From Clostridiales bacterium (GTDB lineage Bacteria; Bacillota; Clostridia; Oscillospirales; Oscillospiraceae), in assembly GCA_025757645.1 (NCBI GenBank), contig CP107216.1, positions 1,301,501-1,365,500 on the forward strand: a DNA stretch of 64,000 nt, given 5' to 3'. The translations under genes were made by a program, and so were the position numbers. Shown here one piece after another: positions 32,548 through 40,328 of the stretch. The notes beneath the pieces are model-generated. The model saw nothing but the letters and a program-made list of their open reading frames with translations, was not told the DNA's origin and did no database searches. Each line of letters opens with the position of its first letter. Position 1 is the stretch's first letter.

Positions 32548-33573
32548 TCAGAACTGCTGCAGGAAGCGCACGTCGTTTTCGAAGATCAGACGCAGGTCGC
32601 TGATCTTGAACCGGCGCATCGCCAGACGCTCCAGGCCCATACCGAAGGCCCAGCCGGAGTAGACGTCCGTGTCGATGCCGCAGCCCTCGAGCACCTTCGG
32701 ATGGATCATGCCGGCGCCGAGGATCTCGATCCAGCCCTCACCCTTGCAGGTGGGGCAGCCCTTGCCGCCGCACTTGTGGCACTGCACGTCCATCTCGCAG
32801 CTCGGCTCTGTGAACGGGAAGTGGTGCGGACGGAAGCGGGTGACGGTGTTCTCACCGTAGAGCTTTTTCACGAGCGTGTTGAGCGTGCCCTTCAGGTCCG
32901 CCATCGTGACGCCCTTGTCGATGACCATGCCCTCGATCTGGTGGAACATGGGCGAGTGCGTGGCGTCCACCTCATCCTTGCGGTAGACGCGGCCAGGGGC
33001 GACCATGCGGATCGGCAGCGGCTTGCTCTCCATGGCGCGCACCTGCATCGGGGAGGTCTGCGTGCGCAGGAGGATGCTGCTGTCCTCGGTCAGATAGAAC
33101 GTGTCCGACCACTCGCGGGCAGGGTGGCCCTCGCTGGTGTTGAGCTTGGTGAAGTTGTATTCGGCCTCTTCGATCTCGGGGCCTTCGAGGATCTCGAAGC
33201 CCATGCCGACGAAGATGTCCTTAATCTCATCGAGCACGATATACATCGGGTGCTGGTGGCCGAGCTCCGGCGCTTTTCCGGGCATGGTCACATCGAGCGT
33301 CTCGGCCTTGAGGCGCATCTCGAGCATGCGGGCGTTGAGCGCCTCGCGGCGCTGGTCGAGCGCTTCCTCAAGCTCGGCGCGCACCTGGTTTGCCAGCTGG
33401 CCCATGGCCGGGCGCTCCTCCGCCGACAGGCGGCCCATCTGCTTGAGGATGGCGGTCAGCTCACCCTTTTTGCCGAGGTACTTCACGCGCAGGTTTTCCA
33501 GCGCGGTGATGTCGTCCGCCTGCAAAATGGCGGCGACGGAAGCCTCGCGCAGCTTCTGCAGCATTTCTTTCAT
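32548..33573 (-). CDS. pheS: Phenylalanine-tRNA ligase alpha subunit
   Basis: This 341-aa protein has an N-terminal coiled coil (about residues 1-90), class II motif 2 with RFRPHHFPFTEPS and motif 3 with GWAFGMGLERLAM. A CHKCGGKGCPTCKG insert gives four cysteines that could bind zinc, common in clostridial PheS. The subunit holds the active site for phenylalanine activation. The chosen ATG has GGAGGAG upstream. Transcription is controlled by the T-box leader just upstream. Confidence 0.97.
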   Translation of the reverse strand: MKEMLQKLREASVAAILQADDITALENLRVKYLGKKGELTAILKQMGRLSAEERPAMGQLANQVRAELEEALDQRREALNARMLEMRLKAETLDVTMPGKAPELGHQHPMYIVLDEIKDIFVGMGFEILEGPEIEEAEYNFTKLNTSEGHPAREWSDTFYLTEDSSILLRTQTSPMQVRAMESKPLPIRMVAPGRVYRKDEVDATHSPMFHQIEGMVIDKGVTMADLKGTLNTLVKKLYGENTVTRFRPHHFPFTEPSCEMDVQCHKCGGKGCPTCKGEGWIEILGAGMIHPKVLEGCGIDTDVYSGWAFGMGLERLAMRRFKISDLRLIFENDVRFLQQF

Positions 33574-33635
33574 GCAAACAACTCCTCCGTTGCAAGATTT
33601 TCGTGGTTCGTTGCGTTCCTTGCTGGATCGCGGAC

Positions 33636-33873
33636 AAAAAAAGATCCTCCCGTCCCGCATACAGGGACGAAAGGAAACTTCCGCGGTACCACCCGAATTC
33701 GGCGCGTGCGCGCCGCACTCTGTGCGCGGTAACGGGCGGACCCGCCGGGGATTGGCCGGAGCTCACGGGCGAACAAAGCACGTTTCTCGCAGGGCGCTCT
33801 CAGCCGGCGGCGTCCCTCTCTGGCGCGGAACCTTGGTGCTATTTTCCCGATCCAAGCAATAAACTCAATAACA
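33636..33873 (-). ncRNA. T-box leader of pheST (Phe)
   Basis: On the minus strand the T-box core GGGTGGTACCGCG (33694-33682) is followed by a terminator: an 11-bp stem (33674-33664 with 33656-33646) and seven T residues (33642-33636). A stem I region lies upstream, with a UUC triplet (33773-33771) as candidate specifier. Uncharged tRNA-Phe would bind specifier and T-box and favour read-through into pheST. The exact specifier loop is tentative; the T-box motif and terminator are clear. Confidence 0.9.
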
Positions 33874-33879
33874 AAGCTA

Positions 33880-33908
33880 TTTATACCACACTTTGCAGCA
33901 CAAATCAA
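33880..33908 (-). promoter_or_regulatory. Promoter of the pheST leader
   Basis: On the minus strand TTGATT (33908-33903) and TATAAA (33885-33880) with a 17-base spacer; start of transcription near 33873. Confidence 0.78.
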
Positions 33909-33927
33909 TGTAAAAGGGGAAGAAAAT

Positions 33928-33956
33928 TTGACGCGGCGCGCCGAAAACGTTATAAT
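33928..33956 (+). promoter_or_regulatory. Promoter of nnrD
   Basis: TTGACG (33928-33933) and TATAAT (33951-33956) with a 17-base spacer, 42 bases before the ATG, back to back with the pheST promoter. Confidence 0.85.
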
Positions 33957-33998
33957 AATCGGAGAAAAATCACCCCTTTTCCGTCCGGGAGGCAAGCT

Positions 33999-34847
33999 AT
34001 GCATCGCATTGCACCCTGCGCGCCGTATTTGCCGCGGCGTGCGTCCGATACCAACAAATATGACTACGGCCGTGTGCTCATCGTCGGCGGCTGCATCGGC
34101 TATACCGGCGCGCCGACGCTGTGCGCCCGGGCGGCCCTGCGCTGCGGCGCCGGGCTGGTGTCCGTCGGCGTGCCGGAGGCGATCTATGCCGTCACTGCCG
34201 TGAAAAACGACGAGGCGATGCCGTTTCCGCTGCCGTCGGCGGAGGGGAAGCTCGCGCGCGACGCCCTGCCGGTGCTGCTCGAGCGGCTGGAAAAGAGCGA
34301 TGTGTGCGTGCTCGGGCCGGGCCTCGGCCGGAATGACACGCTCACGGCGCTGGTGCAGGCGGTCGTTATGCAGTCCGGCACACCGCTCGTGCTCGATGCC
34401 GACGCGCTCTTTGCCGTCGCGCAGGACGCGGCGGTGCTCGAGCGCGCCCGCGCGCCCATCGTGCTCACGCCGCACGATGGGGAGTTTGCCCGTCTGGCCG
34501 GGCCGGATAAAACCGGCAGGGCGGAGGCGGCGTCCGATTTTGCCGTCCGGCACGGCTGCACGGTCGTGCGCAAAGGGCCGGAGACGGTCTGCGCATTCCC
34601 CGACGGGGACGCGGCGGTGCTGCGCGTTGGCAACCCCGGTATGGCCAAGGGCGGCAGCGGCGATGTATTGGCGGGTATGCTCGGTGCGCTGCTGTGCCAG
34701 ATGCCCGCGCGCGACGCGGTGCAGACCGCCGTCTGGCTGCACGGCCGGGCGGGTGATCTCTGCGCCGGGCGCATGGGCGAATATGCGATGAACCCGACCG
34801 ATGTGATCGCGGCCCTGCCGGAGGTCACAAAACCCATCATCCGATAG
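33999..34847 (+). CDS. nnrD: ADP-dependent (S)-NAD(P)H-hydrate dehydratase
   Basis: This 282-aa ribokinase-like protein shows YDYGRVLIVGGCIGYTGAP, LCARAALRCGAGLVSVG, IVLTPHDGEFARL and the nucleotide/active-site signature NPGMAKGGSGDVLAGML. It repairs hydrated NADH and NADPH with ADP. The partner epimerase domain (NnrE), often fused at the N-terminus, is absent, so this is the stand-alone dehydratase. GGGAGG precedes the ATG. The genes downstream (lipoprotein, alr, mazF) follow closely in the order seen around alr in many Firmicutes. Confidence 0.92.
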   Translation: MHRIAPCAPYLPRRASDTNKYDYGRVLIVGGCIGYTGAPTLCARAALRCGAGLVSVGVPEAIYAVTAVKNDEAMPFPLPSAEGKLARDALPVLLERLEKSDVCVLGPGLGRNDTLTALVQAVVMQSGTPLVLDADALFAVAQDAAVLERARAPIVLTPHDGEFARLAGPDKTGRAEAASDFAVRHGCTVVRKGPETVCAFPDGDAAVLRVGNPGMAKGGSGDVLAGMLGALLCQMPARDAVQTAVWLHGRAGDLCAGRMGEYAMNPTDVIAALPEVTKPIIR

Positions 34848-34855
34848 GAGGCAGT

Positions 34856-35458
34856 ATGCAGCGCAAAGCGATCGCTGCACTGATGATAAGCCTGCTGCTG
34901 TTGTCCGCGTGCGGACACGGCGCGGGAGAACAGACGTTTGAAGCCTTTCGTGACACGCTCACGGGCAAGCTCGTCACCGTGACGGCGCAGGTGCGCGTCC
35001 AGCGCGGCGACACGGTCACGGACTACACGCTCACCTGTCAGGAGCTGCCGGACGGCTATGACCTCACGGTCACGGCGCCGGAGCAGGCGGCCGGTGTCAC
35101 GGCCCATCTGCGCGACGGGGCGAGCGCGCTCGCCTTTGATGACATTATCCTCCCGGCGGGCGACCTCAACGGCGCGGGTCTGACGCCGCTGACGGCGCTG
35201 CCCTATGTGGTGCAGGCCATCCGCAGCGGCTATGTCGACCTGACGTGGACGGAGGACGGGCTGCAGGTCGTGCAGCTCATCACGGACGATCATACCGCCG
35301 TGCGTCTGTATCTGGACGGCACGGTACCGCAGTGCGCGGAGCTGTCGGTCGATGACACGCTCTGTCTGCGCTGCACCATGGAAAACTGGAATCTGGAACA
35401 AGGAAGTATGAACGATGAATCGCAAGATCCGAACCTGGGTAGAGATCAGTCTCAATGA
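34856..35458 (+). CDS. Predicted lipoprotein upstream of alr
   Basis: This 200-aa protein has a lipoprotein signal: a basic start, hydrophobic ALMISLLLL, and lipobox LLSAC with Cys19. The mature part is beta-rich and threonine-rich (KLVTVTAQVRV, YDLTVTAPEQ), without catalytic motifs; some resemblance to the outer-surface LolA/LppX-type shape is possible but not shown. TAGGAGGCAGT precedes the ATG. Its last 44 bases overlap the alr start, so the two are coupled, an arrangement (lipoprotein then alr) seen in sporulating Firmicutes. Confidence 0.85.
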   Translation: MQRKAIAALMISLLLLSACGHGAGEQTFEAFRDTLTGKLVTVTAQVRVQRGDTVTDYTLTCQELPDGYDLTVTAPEQAAGVTAHLRDGASALAFDDIILPAGDLNGAGLTPLTALPYVVQAIRSGYVDLTWTEDGLQVVQLITDDHTAVRLYLDGTVPQCAELSVDDTLCLRCTMENWNLEQGSMNDESQDPNLGRDQSQ

Positions 35459-36530
35459 TCTGGAACACAATTATCGTGAGATCAGCAGCCGCCTGCCGGA
35501 CGGCTGCCAGATGCTCGGCGTCTGCAAGGCCAATGCCTACGGCCACGGCGCGGTGCGCGTGGCGCAGCGGCTGCAGCGGGCGGGCTGCCAGTGGGTGGCC
35601 GTCAACTGCTATGACGAGGCCGAGGAGCTGCGCGCCGCCGGCGTGACGATGAACATCCTGCTGCTCGGCCCGCAGTCGGCGAATATCGCGGTCGATCTGG
35701 CCACGCTCGGCGTGACGCAGGCGGTCGGCAGCATCGAATATGCGCGCGAGCTCAACCGCTTTCTCGCCGGCACCGGCCTGCGTCTGGACGCGCACATGAA
35801 GCTCGAGACCGGCATGGGCCGCACGGGCTTTGACGTACACGACGACAGCCACCTCGACGAGATGATCGAGGCGCTCTCGCTGCCGCACCTGAACTTCACG
35901 GGCGTGTTCACGCACTTTGCCGTCTCGGACGAAAACGGCGACCCGTACACGCAGCTGCAGTTTTCGCGATTTACGCACGCGATCGAGCGCATGGAGCAGG
36001 CGACCGGCCACCATTTCGCCATCCGCCATTGCGCCAACAGCGGCGCCGTCATCAACTATCCCGAGATGCACCTCGACATGGTGCGCCCCGGCCTGCTGCT
36101 CTACGGCGTGTTCCCGGCCAAAGAGACCGCCGGGCTCGACCTGCGCCCGGCCATGTCGCTCTACAGCCGCGTGTCCGATGTGACGCATCACCACAAGGGC
36201 GACACGATCAGCTACGGCCGCACGTTCACCTGCCCGCGGGATATGCGCCTGGCCGTGCTGCCGGTCGGTTATGCCGACGGGCTGCTGCGCAGCCTCTCCG
36301 GCAAGGGCGACGTGCTGCTGCACGGTCAGCGCGCGCCGCAGGTCGGCCGCATCTGCATGGATATGTGCATGGTCGACGTCACGGACATCCCCGAGGTGCA
36401 GCCCGGCGACGTGGCCACGATCTTTGGCCGTGACCTCTCGGTGGCCGAGCAGGCGGACAAGGCCGGCACCATCCCGTATGAGCTGCTGTGTGCCATGAGT
36501 CAGCGCGTGCAGCGCGTGTACATCGACTGA
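35415..36530 (+). CDS. alr: Alanine racemase
   Basis: This 371-aa fold-type III PLP enzyme makes D-alanine for peptidoglycan. The PLP lysine lies in VCKANAYGHGA (Lys38), the opposite-face tyrosine in TISYGRTF, and PVGYADGLLRSL and VGRICMDMCMVDVT are typical later motifs. Length is normal. The start overlaps the lipoprotein gene by 44 bases, with AAGGAAG upstream. The mazF-type gene follows after 82 bases. Confidence 0.96.
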   Translation: MNRKIRTWVEISLNDLEHNYREISSRLPDGCQMLGVCKANAYGHGAVRVAQRLQRAGCQWVAVNCYDEAEELRAAGVTMNILLLGPQSANIAVDLATLGVTQAVGSIEYARELNRFLAGTGLRLDAHMKLETGMGRTGFDVHDDSHLDEMIEALSLPHLNFTGVFTHFAVSDENGDPYTQLQFSRFTHAIERMEQATGHHFAIRHCANSGAVINYPEMHLDMVRPGLLLYGVFPAKETAGLDLRPAMSLYSRVSDVTHHHKGDTISYGRTFTCPRDMRLAVLPVGYADGLLRSLSGKGDVLLHGQRAPQVGRICMDMCMVDVTDIPEVQPGDVATIFGRDLSVAEQADKAGTIPYELLCAMSQRVQRVYID

Positions 36531-36543
36531 AGTATAAATTTCG

Positions 36544-36603
36544 CTCCGATGGCGAAAATAACTGTGCCCCTACATATCGACCGGGGCAAATATTCCATCG
36601 GAG
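36544..36603 (+). promoter_or_regulatory. Nested stem-loop covering the mazF ribosome binding site
   Basis: CTCCGATGG (36544-36552) pairs perfectly with CCATCGGAG (36595-36603), enclosing an inner hairpin TGCCCC/GGGGCA (36565-36570 with 36583-36588). The GGAG at the 3' edge is the only ribosome binding site for the start at 36613, so folding would hide it. Confidence 0.62.
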
Positions 36604-36612
36604 ATGAAAGCT

Positions 36613-36960
36613 ATGCATCCAGTTCGACGCGGAGATATCTATTATGCCGACCTCAGTCCGGTGGTCGGCAGCGAGCAGGGCGGTATGCGCCCCGTGCTCA
36701 TCATTCAAAACGACACCGGCAACCGCCACAGCCCGACGGTGATCGCCGCCGCGATCACGTCGCAGACCGGCAAGGCCAACCTGCCCACGCACATCTCGCT
36801 CGCAGCGCGCAGCTGCGGCCTGACGCGCGACAGTGTGATTCTGCTCGAGCAGGTGCGCACGCTCGATAAGTCGCGCCTGCGCGAGCGCATGGGCCGCCTG
36901 GACGAGCCTGCGATGCATCAGGTGGACAACGCGATCGCCGTGAGCTTTGGACTGCCGCAG
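36613..36960 (+). CDS. mazF: MazF/PemK-type endoribonuclease toxin, no antitoxin adjacent
   Basis: This protein of about 116 residues is a full-length MazF/EndoA: RRGDIYYADLSPVVGSEQGG, RPVLIIQND, TVIAAAITSQ, THISL and LLEQVRTLDKSRL. Arg in GGMRPV and Thr in ITSQT are the usual catalytic residues. It cuts mRNA at short sites. In Bacillus the order is alr, antitoxin, toxin; here no antitoxin frame exists between alr and mazF. The start at 36613 has GGAG nine bases upstream, whereas the ATG at 36604 directly abuts GGAG. The stop is TAA at 36961-36963. Confidence 0.9.
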
Positions 36961-36993
36961 TAAACACCCACGCCATCAAACGGAGGGACGGTT

Positions 36994-37476
36994 ATGAAGA
37001 AAAAGACACTGACCACCATCATCCTCATCGTCGCGCTCGCCATGGTCGCCGCCGTGACCGTGTATGCCGTCGCAAACTACGGCACAAAGGAAGACCCGCT
37101 CGTCACATCCAGCTACCTGCAGGATGTGGTGCAGCCGCGCATGGAGGACGCCTACCGCTCCACGCTCGACGGGGAAGTCCGCGAGATGGAAGATCAGTTT
37201 GCCGACCAGGTCGCCGCTGCGGGCGGGTCGTATGTGCTCGTGACGCTCGAAAGCGGCCAGACGCTCACCGGCCGCGCCGGCACGGAGCTCCTCATGCGCA
37301 CGGGCACTGCCGCCGTGACGCAGAGCGCCGCCATTGACCTCACGACCGGCGAGAGCGCCGCCGTTGGGGCAAAGCTGACGGAAAATCACCTGTACCTCGT
37401 GCAGGCCGACGGCGCCGGCATTCAGGCGACCGCCGACACCACCGTCATGGTGCGCGGCGGCTACAGCGTCGGCTGA
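36994..37476 (+). CDS. Membrane-anchored protein of unknown function (160 aa)
   Basis: A single N-terminal hydrophobic helix (TTIILIVALAMVAAVTVYAV, residues 7-26) anchors or exports the protein. The rest is soluble with LVTSSYLQDVVQPRME and a beta-rich domain holding LVTLESGQTLTGRAGTELLM, then GYSVG at the end. Similar anchored proteins with a conserved TGRAGTELLMRTG-like segment occur widely in Clostridia without known function. GGAGGGACGGTT precedes the ATG. It follows mazF by 30 bases. Confidence 0.72.
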   Translation: MKKKTLTTIILIVALAMVAAVTVYAVANYGTKEDPLVTSSYLQDVVQPRMEDAYRSTLDGEVREMEDQFADQVAAAGGSYVLVTLESGQTLTGRAGTELLMRTGTAAVTQSAAIDLTTGESAAVGAKLTENHLYLVQADGAGIQATADTTVMVRGGYSVG

Positions 37477-37494
37477 CTCTGGTTCTAAATCCGT

Positions 37495-37530
37495 CACTCC
37501 CGCGCATAGTCTGGTGCGGGAGTGATTTTT
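37495..37530 (+). terminator. Terminator overlapping a ribosome binding site
   Basis: CACTCCCGC pairs perfectly with GCGGGAGTG (37495-37503 with 37516-37524), followed by six T residues. The GGGAG in the 3' arm is the only plausible ribosome binding site for the gene starting at 37532. Confidence 0.8.
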
Positions 37531-37531
37531 T

Positions 37532-38026
37532 ATGCCTGATTATCCGATCCTGCAGCAAAACAAGCCCATCGGCACGTTGACCGTGACGCAGGCCGGGCTC
37601 TTCACAGTGTTTTCCGCGCGGGCAAAGGCGGATGCCGACCGCCTGCGGCTCGCCGTGTGCGGCGAGCAGGCGCGCGCGTATCTCGGCCTGATGCTGCCGG
37701 ACGGGAGCGGATGGCTCACGCTGCGCAAGCGGCTCACGCGGCTCGAGCGCGCGCGCCTGCCGGATCCGATCCTGTTTGCGGCCGACGAGACATGGGACAT
37801 TCCGGACGCACCGGCCCGGACGCCCGCTCCGCCGCAGGCACAAAAGTCCGCGCCGGACGACGGGCTTGACGTGCTCTGGTATTCTGCGCCGGACGGCGTG
37901 CTGACCACATTTGACGGCAAGCGGATGCTCATTGCCATCCCGGCGGACACGCCAAATCTGCCGCGCGGCGCCGAGACCGTGCTGCGCGAGATCGACGGCC
38001 GGCCATACCTCATTTTTCCGCGCTGA
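37532..38026 (+). CDS. Hypothetical protein (164 aa)
   Basis: No family is recognised. The N-terminal half is beta-rich and opens DYPILQQNKPIGTLTVTQAG, a pattern that resembles small beta-barrel proteins starting with a short strand-turn-strand. A Pro/Ala-rich linker (APARTPAPPQAQ) joins a C-terminal domain with RMLIAIPADTPNLPRG and LREIDGRPYLIFPR. There is no signal peptide or membrane segment. Its start codon directly follows a terminator, so it may be translated only from read-through transcripts. Confidence 0.65.
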   Translation: MPDYPILQQNKPIGTLTVTQAGLFTVFSARAKADADRLRLAVCGEQARAYLGLMLPDGSGWLTLRKRLTRLERARLPDPILFAADETWDIPDAPARTPAPPQAQKSAPDDGLDVLWYSAPDGVLTTFDGKRMLIAIPADTPNLPRGAETVLREIDGRPYLIFPR

Positions 38027-38091
38027 ATTGCAATTCCGGCGCCGGCGTGGTATACTCATGGCAAGAAAAAACACAAAGGAGCATATCGGCG

Positions 38092-39396
38092 ATGAGAATG
38101 AGCGATCTGATCGTGAAAAAGCGCGACGGGCAGGCCCTCACGACGGAGGAGATCCGTTATATGATCGACGGCTACAGCCGCGGTGAGATCCCGGATTATC
38201 AGATGTCCGCCATGACGATGGCCATCTATTTCCGCGGCATGGACCGGCGCGAGACGCTGGATCTGACCATGGCCATGATGCACAGCGGCGAGACGCTGGA
38301 TCTATCGGGTGTGTCCGGCGTCAAGGCGGACAAACACTCGACCGGCGGCGTGGGTGACAAGACCTCGCTCGTGCTCGTGCCGATGGTGGCGAGCCTCGGC
38401 GTGAAGATGGCGAAGATGTCCGGCCGCGGCCTCGGCCACACGGGCGGCACGCTTGACAAGCTCGAGAGCATTCCGGGCTTCAACATCAACCTGCCCATGG
38501 AGCGGTTTCTGGAGAATGTGGACCGCGTCGGCATGGTCATCGCCGGTCAGACGGCGAACCTCGACCCCGCGGACAAGAAGCTCTATGCCCTGCGCGACGT
38601 GACCGGCACCGTGGCGAGCATCCCGCTCATTGTCAGCAGCATCATGTCCAAGAAGCTGGCCGCCGGCGCGGATATCATCGTGCTGGACGTCAAGTGCGGC
38701 AGCGGTTCATTTATGAAGACGCTGGACGATGCGCGCGAGCTCGCGACCGAGATGGTCGAGATCGGCAAAATGGCCGGCCGCAAGACGGTCGCCGTCATCA
38801 CGGACATGGACGAGCCGCTCGGCCACGCCGTCGGCAACGCGCTTGAGGTCAAGGAGGCCATCGCGGCGCTGCGCGCGGAATACAAGAGCGAGCTGCTCGA
38901 GCTGTGCCTGACGCTCGGCAGCTGCATCCTCACGCAGGCGGGCATGGCGGCCGACGATGCGGCGGCCCGCGCCATGCTGGAGCAGACGATCACGGACGGT
39001 TCGGCGCTCAAAAAGCTGGCCGAGTTTGTCGCGGCGCAGGACGGCGATCCGGCCGCGATCTATGACCCGTCGCGCCTGCCCATGGCGCCGGTGCAGATGG
39101 AGGTGCCGTCCCCGGCGAGCGGCTATGTGCGCCACATCGCAGCGACGGACGTGGGCCTCGTGTCCATGCGCCTCGGCGGCGGCCGTGCGACGAAGGACAG
39201 CGTGATCGACCACAGCGTCGGCATTGTCCTGCGCAAGAAGGTGGACGAGCCGGTCACGGCAGGGGAGTCGCTTGCGACGATCCACGCGGCCGATGAGGCA
39301 GCCGCCCGCAGGGCGGTCGCAGAGCTCGCCGCCTGCTACACGATCACCCCGGACGCGCCCCCGGCGGAGCCGTTCATCAAGGCAATCATTCGCTGA
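38092..39396 (+). CDS. pdp: Pyrimidine-nucleoside phosphorylase
   Basis: This 434-aa protein begins MRMSDLIVKKRDGQ and carries the family signature SGRGLGHTGGTLDKLES. It also has KADKHSTGGVGDKTS (phosphate and substrate site), DVKCGSGSFMKTLDDA and a C-terminal biotinyl-like domain from about residue 335. It splits uridine, thymidine or deoxyuridine with phosphate to free the base. AAAGGAG lies 9 bases before the chosen ATG; upstream in-frame starts lack one. A strong terminator follows. Confidence 0.95.
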   Translation: MRMSDLIVKKRDGQALTTEEIRYMIDGYSRGEIPDYQMSAMTMAIYFRGMDRRETLDLTMAMMHSGETLDLSGVSGVKADKHSTGGVGDKTSLVLVPMVASLGVKMAKMSGRGLGHTGGTLDKLESIPGFNINLPMERFLENVDRVGMVIAGQTANLDPADKKLYALRDVTGTVASIPLIVSSIMSKKLAAGADIIVLDVKCGSGSFMKTLDDARELATEMVEIGKMAGRKTVAVITDMDEPLGHAVGNALEVKEAIAALRAEYKSELLELCLTLGSCILTQAGMAADDAAARAMLEQTITDGSALKKLAEFVAAQDGDPAAIYDPSRLPMAPVQMEVPSPASGYVRHIAATDVGLVSMRLGGGRATKDSVIDHSVGIVLRKKVDEPVTAGESLATIHAADEAAARRAVAELAACYTITPDAPPAEPFIKAIIR

Positions 39397-39403
39397 AGAC
39401 AAC

Positions 39404-39435
39404 AAAAATCCCGGAGCTGCTGCTCCGGGATTTTT
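39404..39435. terminator. Bidirectional terminator after pdp
   Basis: AAAAATCCCGGAGC pairs perfectly with GCTCCGGGATTTTT (loop TGCT); A- and T-tracts on both sides serve the convergent SGNH gene too. Confidence 0.9.
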
Positions 39436-39446
39436 CTATACATAGG

Positions 39447-40265
39447 TTACGGGTAAGCGTGCGTGCGCAGATAGGTCATCCATGCCTTCATGCCCTCGGC
39501 GTTCAGGTGCATGCCGTCGCCGTCCTGATAGGACTGCGGCAGGAATCCGTCGTCCCCGACGAGGCCGCTGGCCATGTCGAGATACTTCACGCTGTTGCTC
39601 TCCGCGGCCGCGGCGATCCAGCCGTTGACCTTCTGGATGAGCTCGTTCGTGATGTCCTCGTATTGGTAGTTCGACGCGATCGGCGTCAGCGAGCAGCAGA
39701 TGATCTTTGTGTCCGGGCTCTTGGCCTTGACGGCGTTGATGAGCGTGGTGTAGACGGATTTGATCTGATCCTCATTCGTCATGGAAATGTTGTCCGCGCT
39801 CGGGCAGATGACGAGATAGGCGGGCTTGTTGACCTCGCAGATCTCATCCGCGGGCACATTGTTGCCGGTCACGGGGGATTTGTACTTTGCCGTGTCGAGC
39901 GAGGAGGCGGGCAGAGAACCGGTGTCCGGTATCCAGACCTGCTTGGCGGCGTCCTTGCCGGTGAGCATCGACTCCGACTGCAGCACCTTCAGCGACTTGT
40001 CGCCCAGGAAATAGATCTGGTCGACATAGGTGCTGCCCTTGTCCTCCGTCTGCGCGAGCGCGGCGGACGACTGGATGGGCGAGATCGGATTTGCCTGCGG
40101 CGTCGGCGTCGGCGTTTCGGTGACGGCCGGTGTGGCTTCCGCCTTCGGCGAGCCGGTATTGCCAACGGCGTTGGTAAACACCAGCACGACGGCCACCAGC
40201 GCCAGACACAGCAAAATAGCGCCTGACCAGAAGGTGTACATCATGTTTTTGTTCGTGTTTTTCAT
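39447..40265 (-). CDS. Membrane-anchored SGNH/GDSL-like protein with altered block I
   Basis: This 272-aa protein has an N-terminal membrane anchor (about residues 10-33), a Thr/Pro-rich stalk (TPAVTETPTPTPQ) and an SGNH-like fold. Block I reads YFLGDKSLKVL instead of the usual GDS, block III region has KPAYLVICPSADNIS, and block V is DGMHLNAEGMKAW with the expected Asp and His. Because the nucleophilic serine of GDS is replaced by lysine (a serine follows one position later), activity is doubtful. Location outside the membrane suggests a cell-envelope role. GAGGGATCCCG precedes the ATG. Confidence 0.75.
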   Translation of the reverse strand: MKNTNKNMMYTFWSGAILLCLALVAVVLVFTNAVGNTGSPKAEATPAVTETPTPTPQANPISPIQSSAALAQTEDKGSTYVDQIYFLGDKSLKVLQSESMLTGKDAAKQVWIPDTGSLPASSLDTAKYKSPVTGNNVPADEICEVNKPAYLVICPSADNISMTNEDQIKSVYTTLINAVKAKSPDTKIICCSLTPIASNYQYEDITNELIQKVNGWIAAAAESNSVKYLDMASGLVGDDGFLPQSYQDGDGMHLNAEGMKAWMTYLRTHAYP

Positions 40266-40290
40266 CGGGATCCCTCGCTTCCGGATAGAC

Positions 40291-40318
40291 AAAAGAAGCC
40301 CGATGAAGGGCTTCTTTT
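40291..40318 (-). terminator. Terminator after the EF-G-like gene
   Basis: AAAAGAAGCCC pairs perfectly with GGGCTTCTTTT (loop GATGAA), 10 bases past the EF-G-like stop codon on the minus strand. Confidence 0.85.
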
Positions 40319-40328
40319 GCAGTTACAG

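Noticed and set aside
38030..38056. Promoter for pdp (TTGCAA and TATACT)
   Set aside because: The spacer is only 15 bases, too short for a confident sigma-A promoter.
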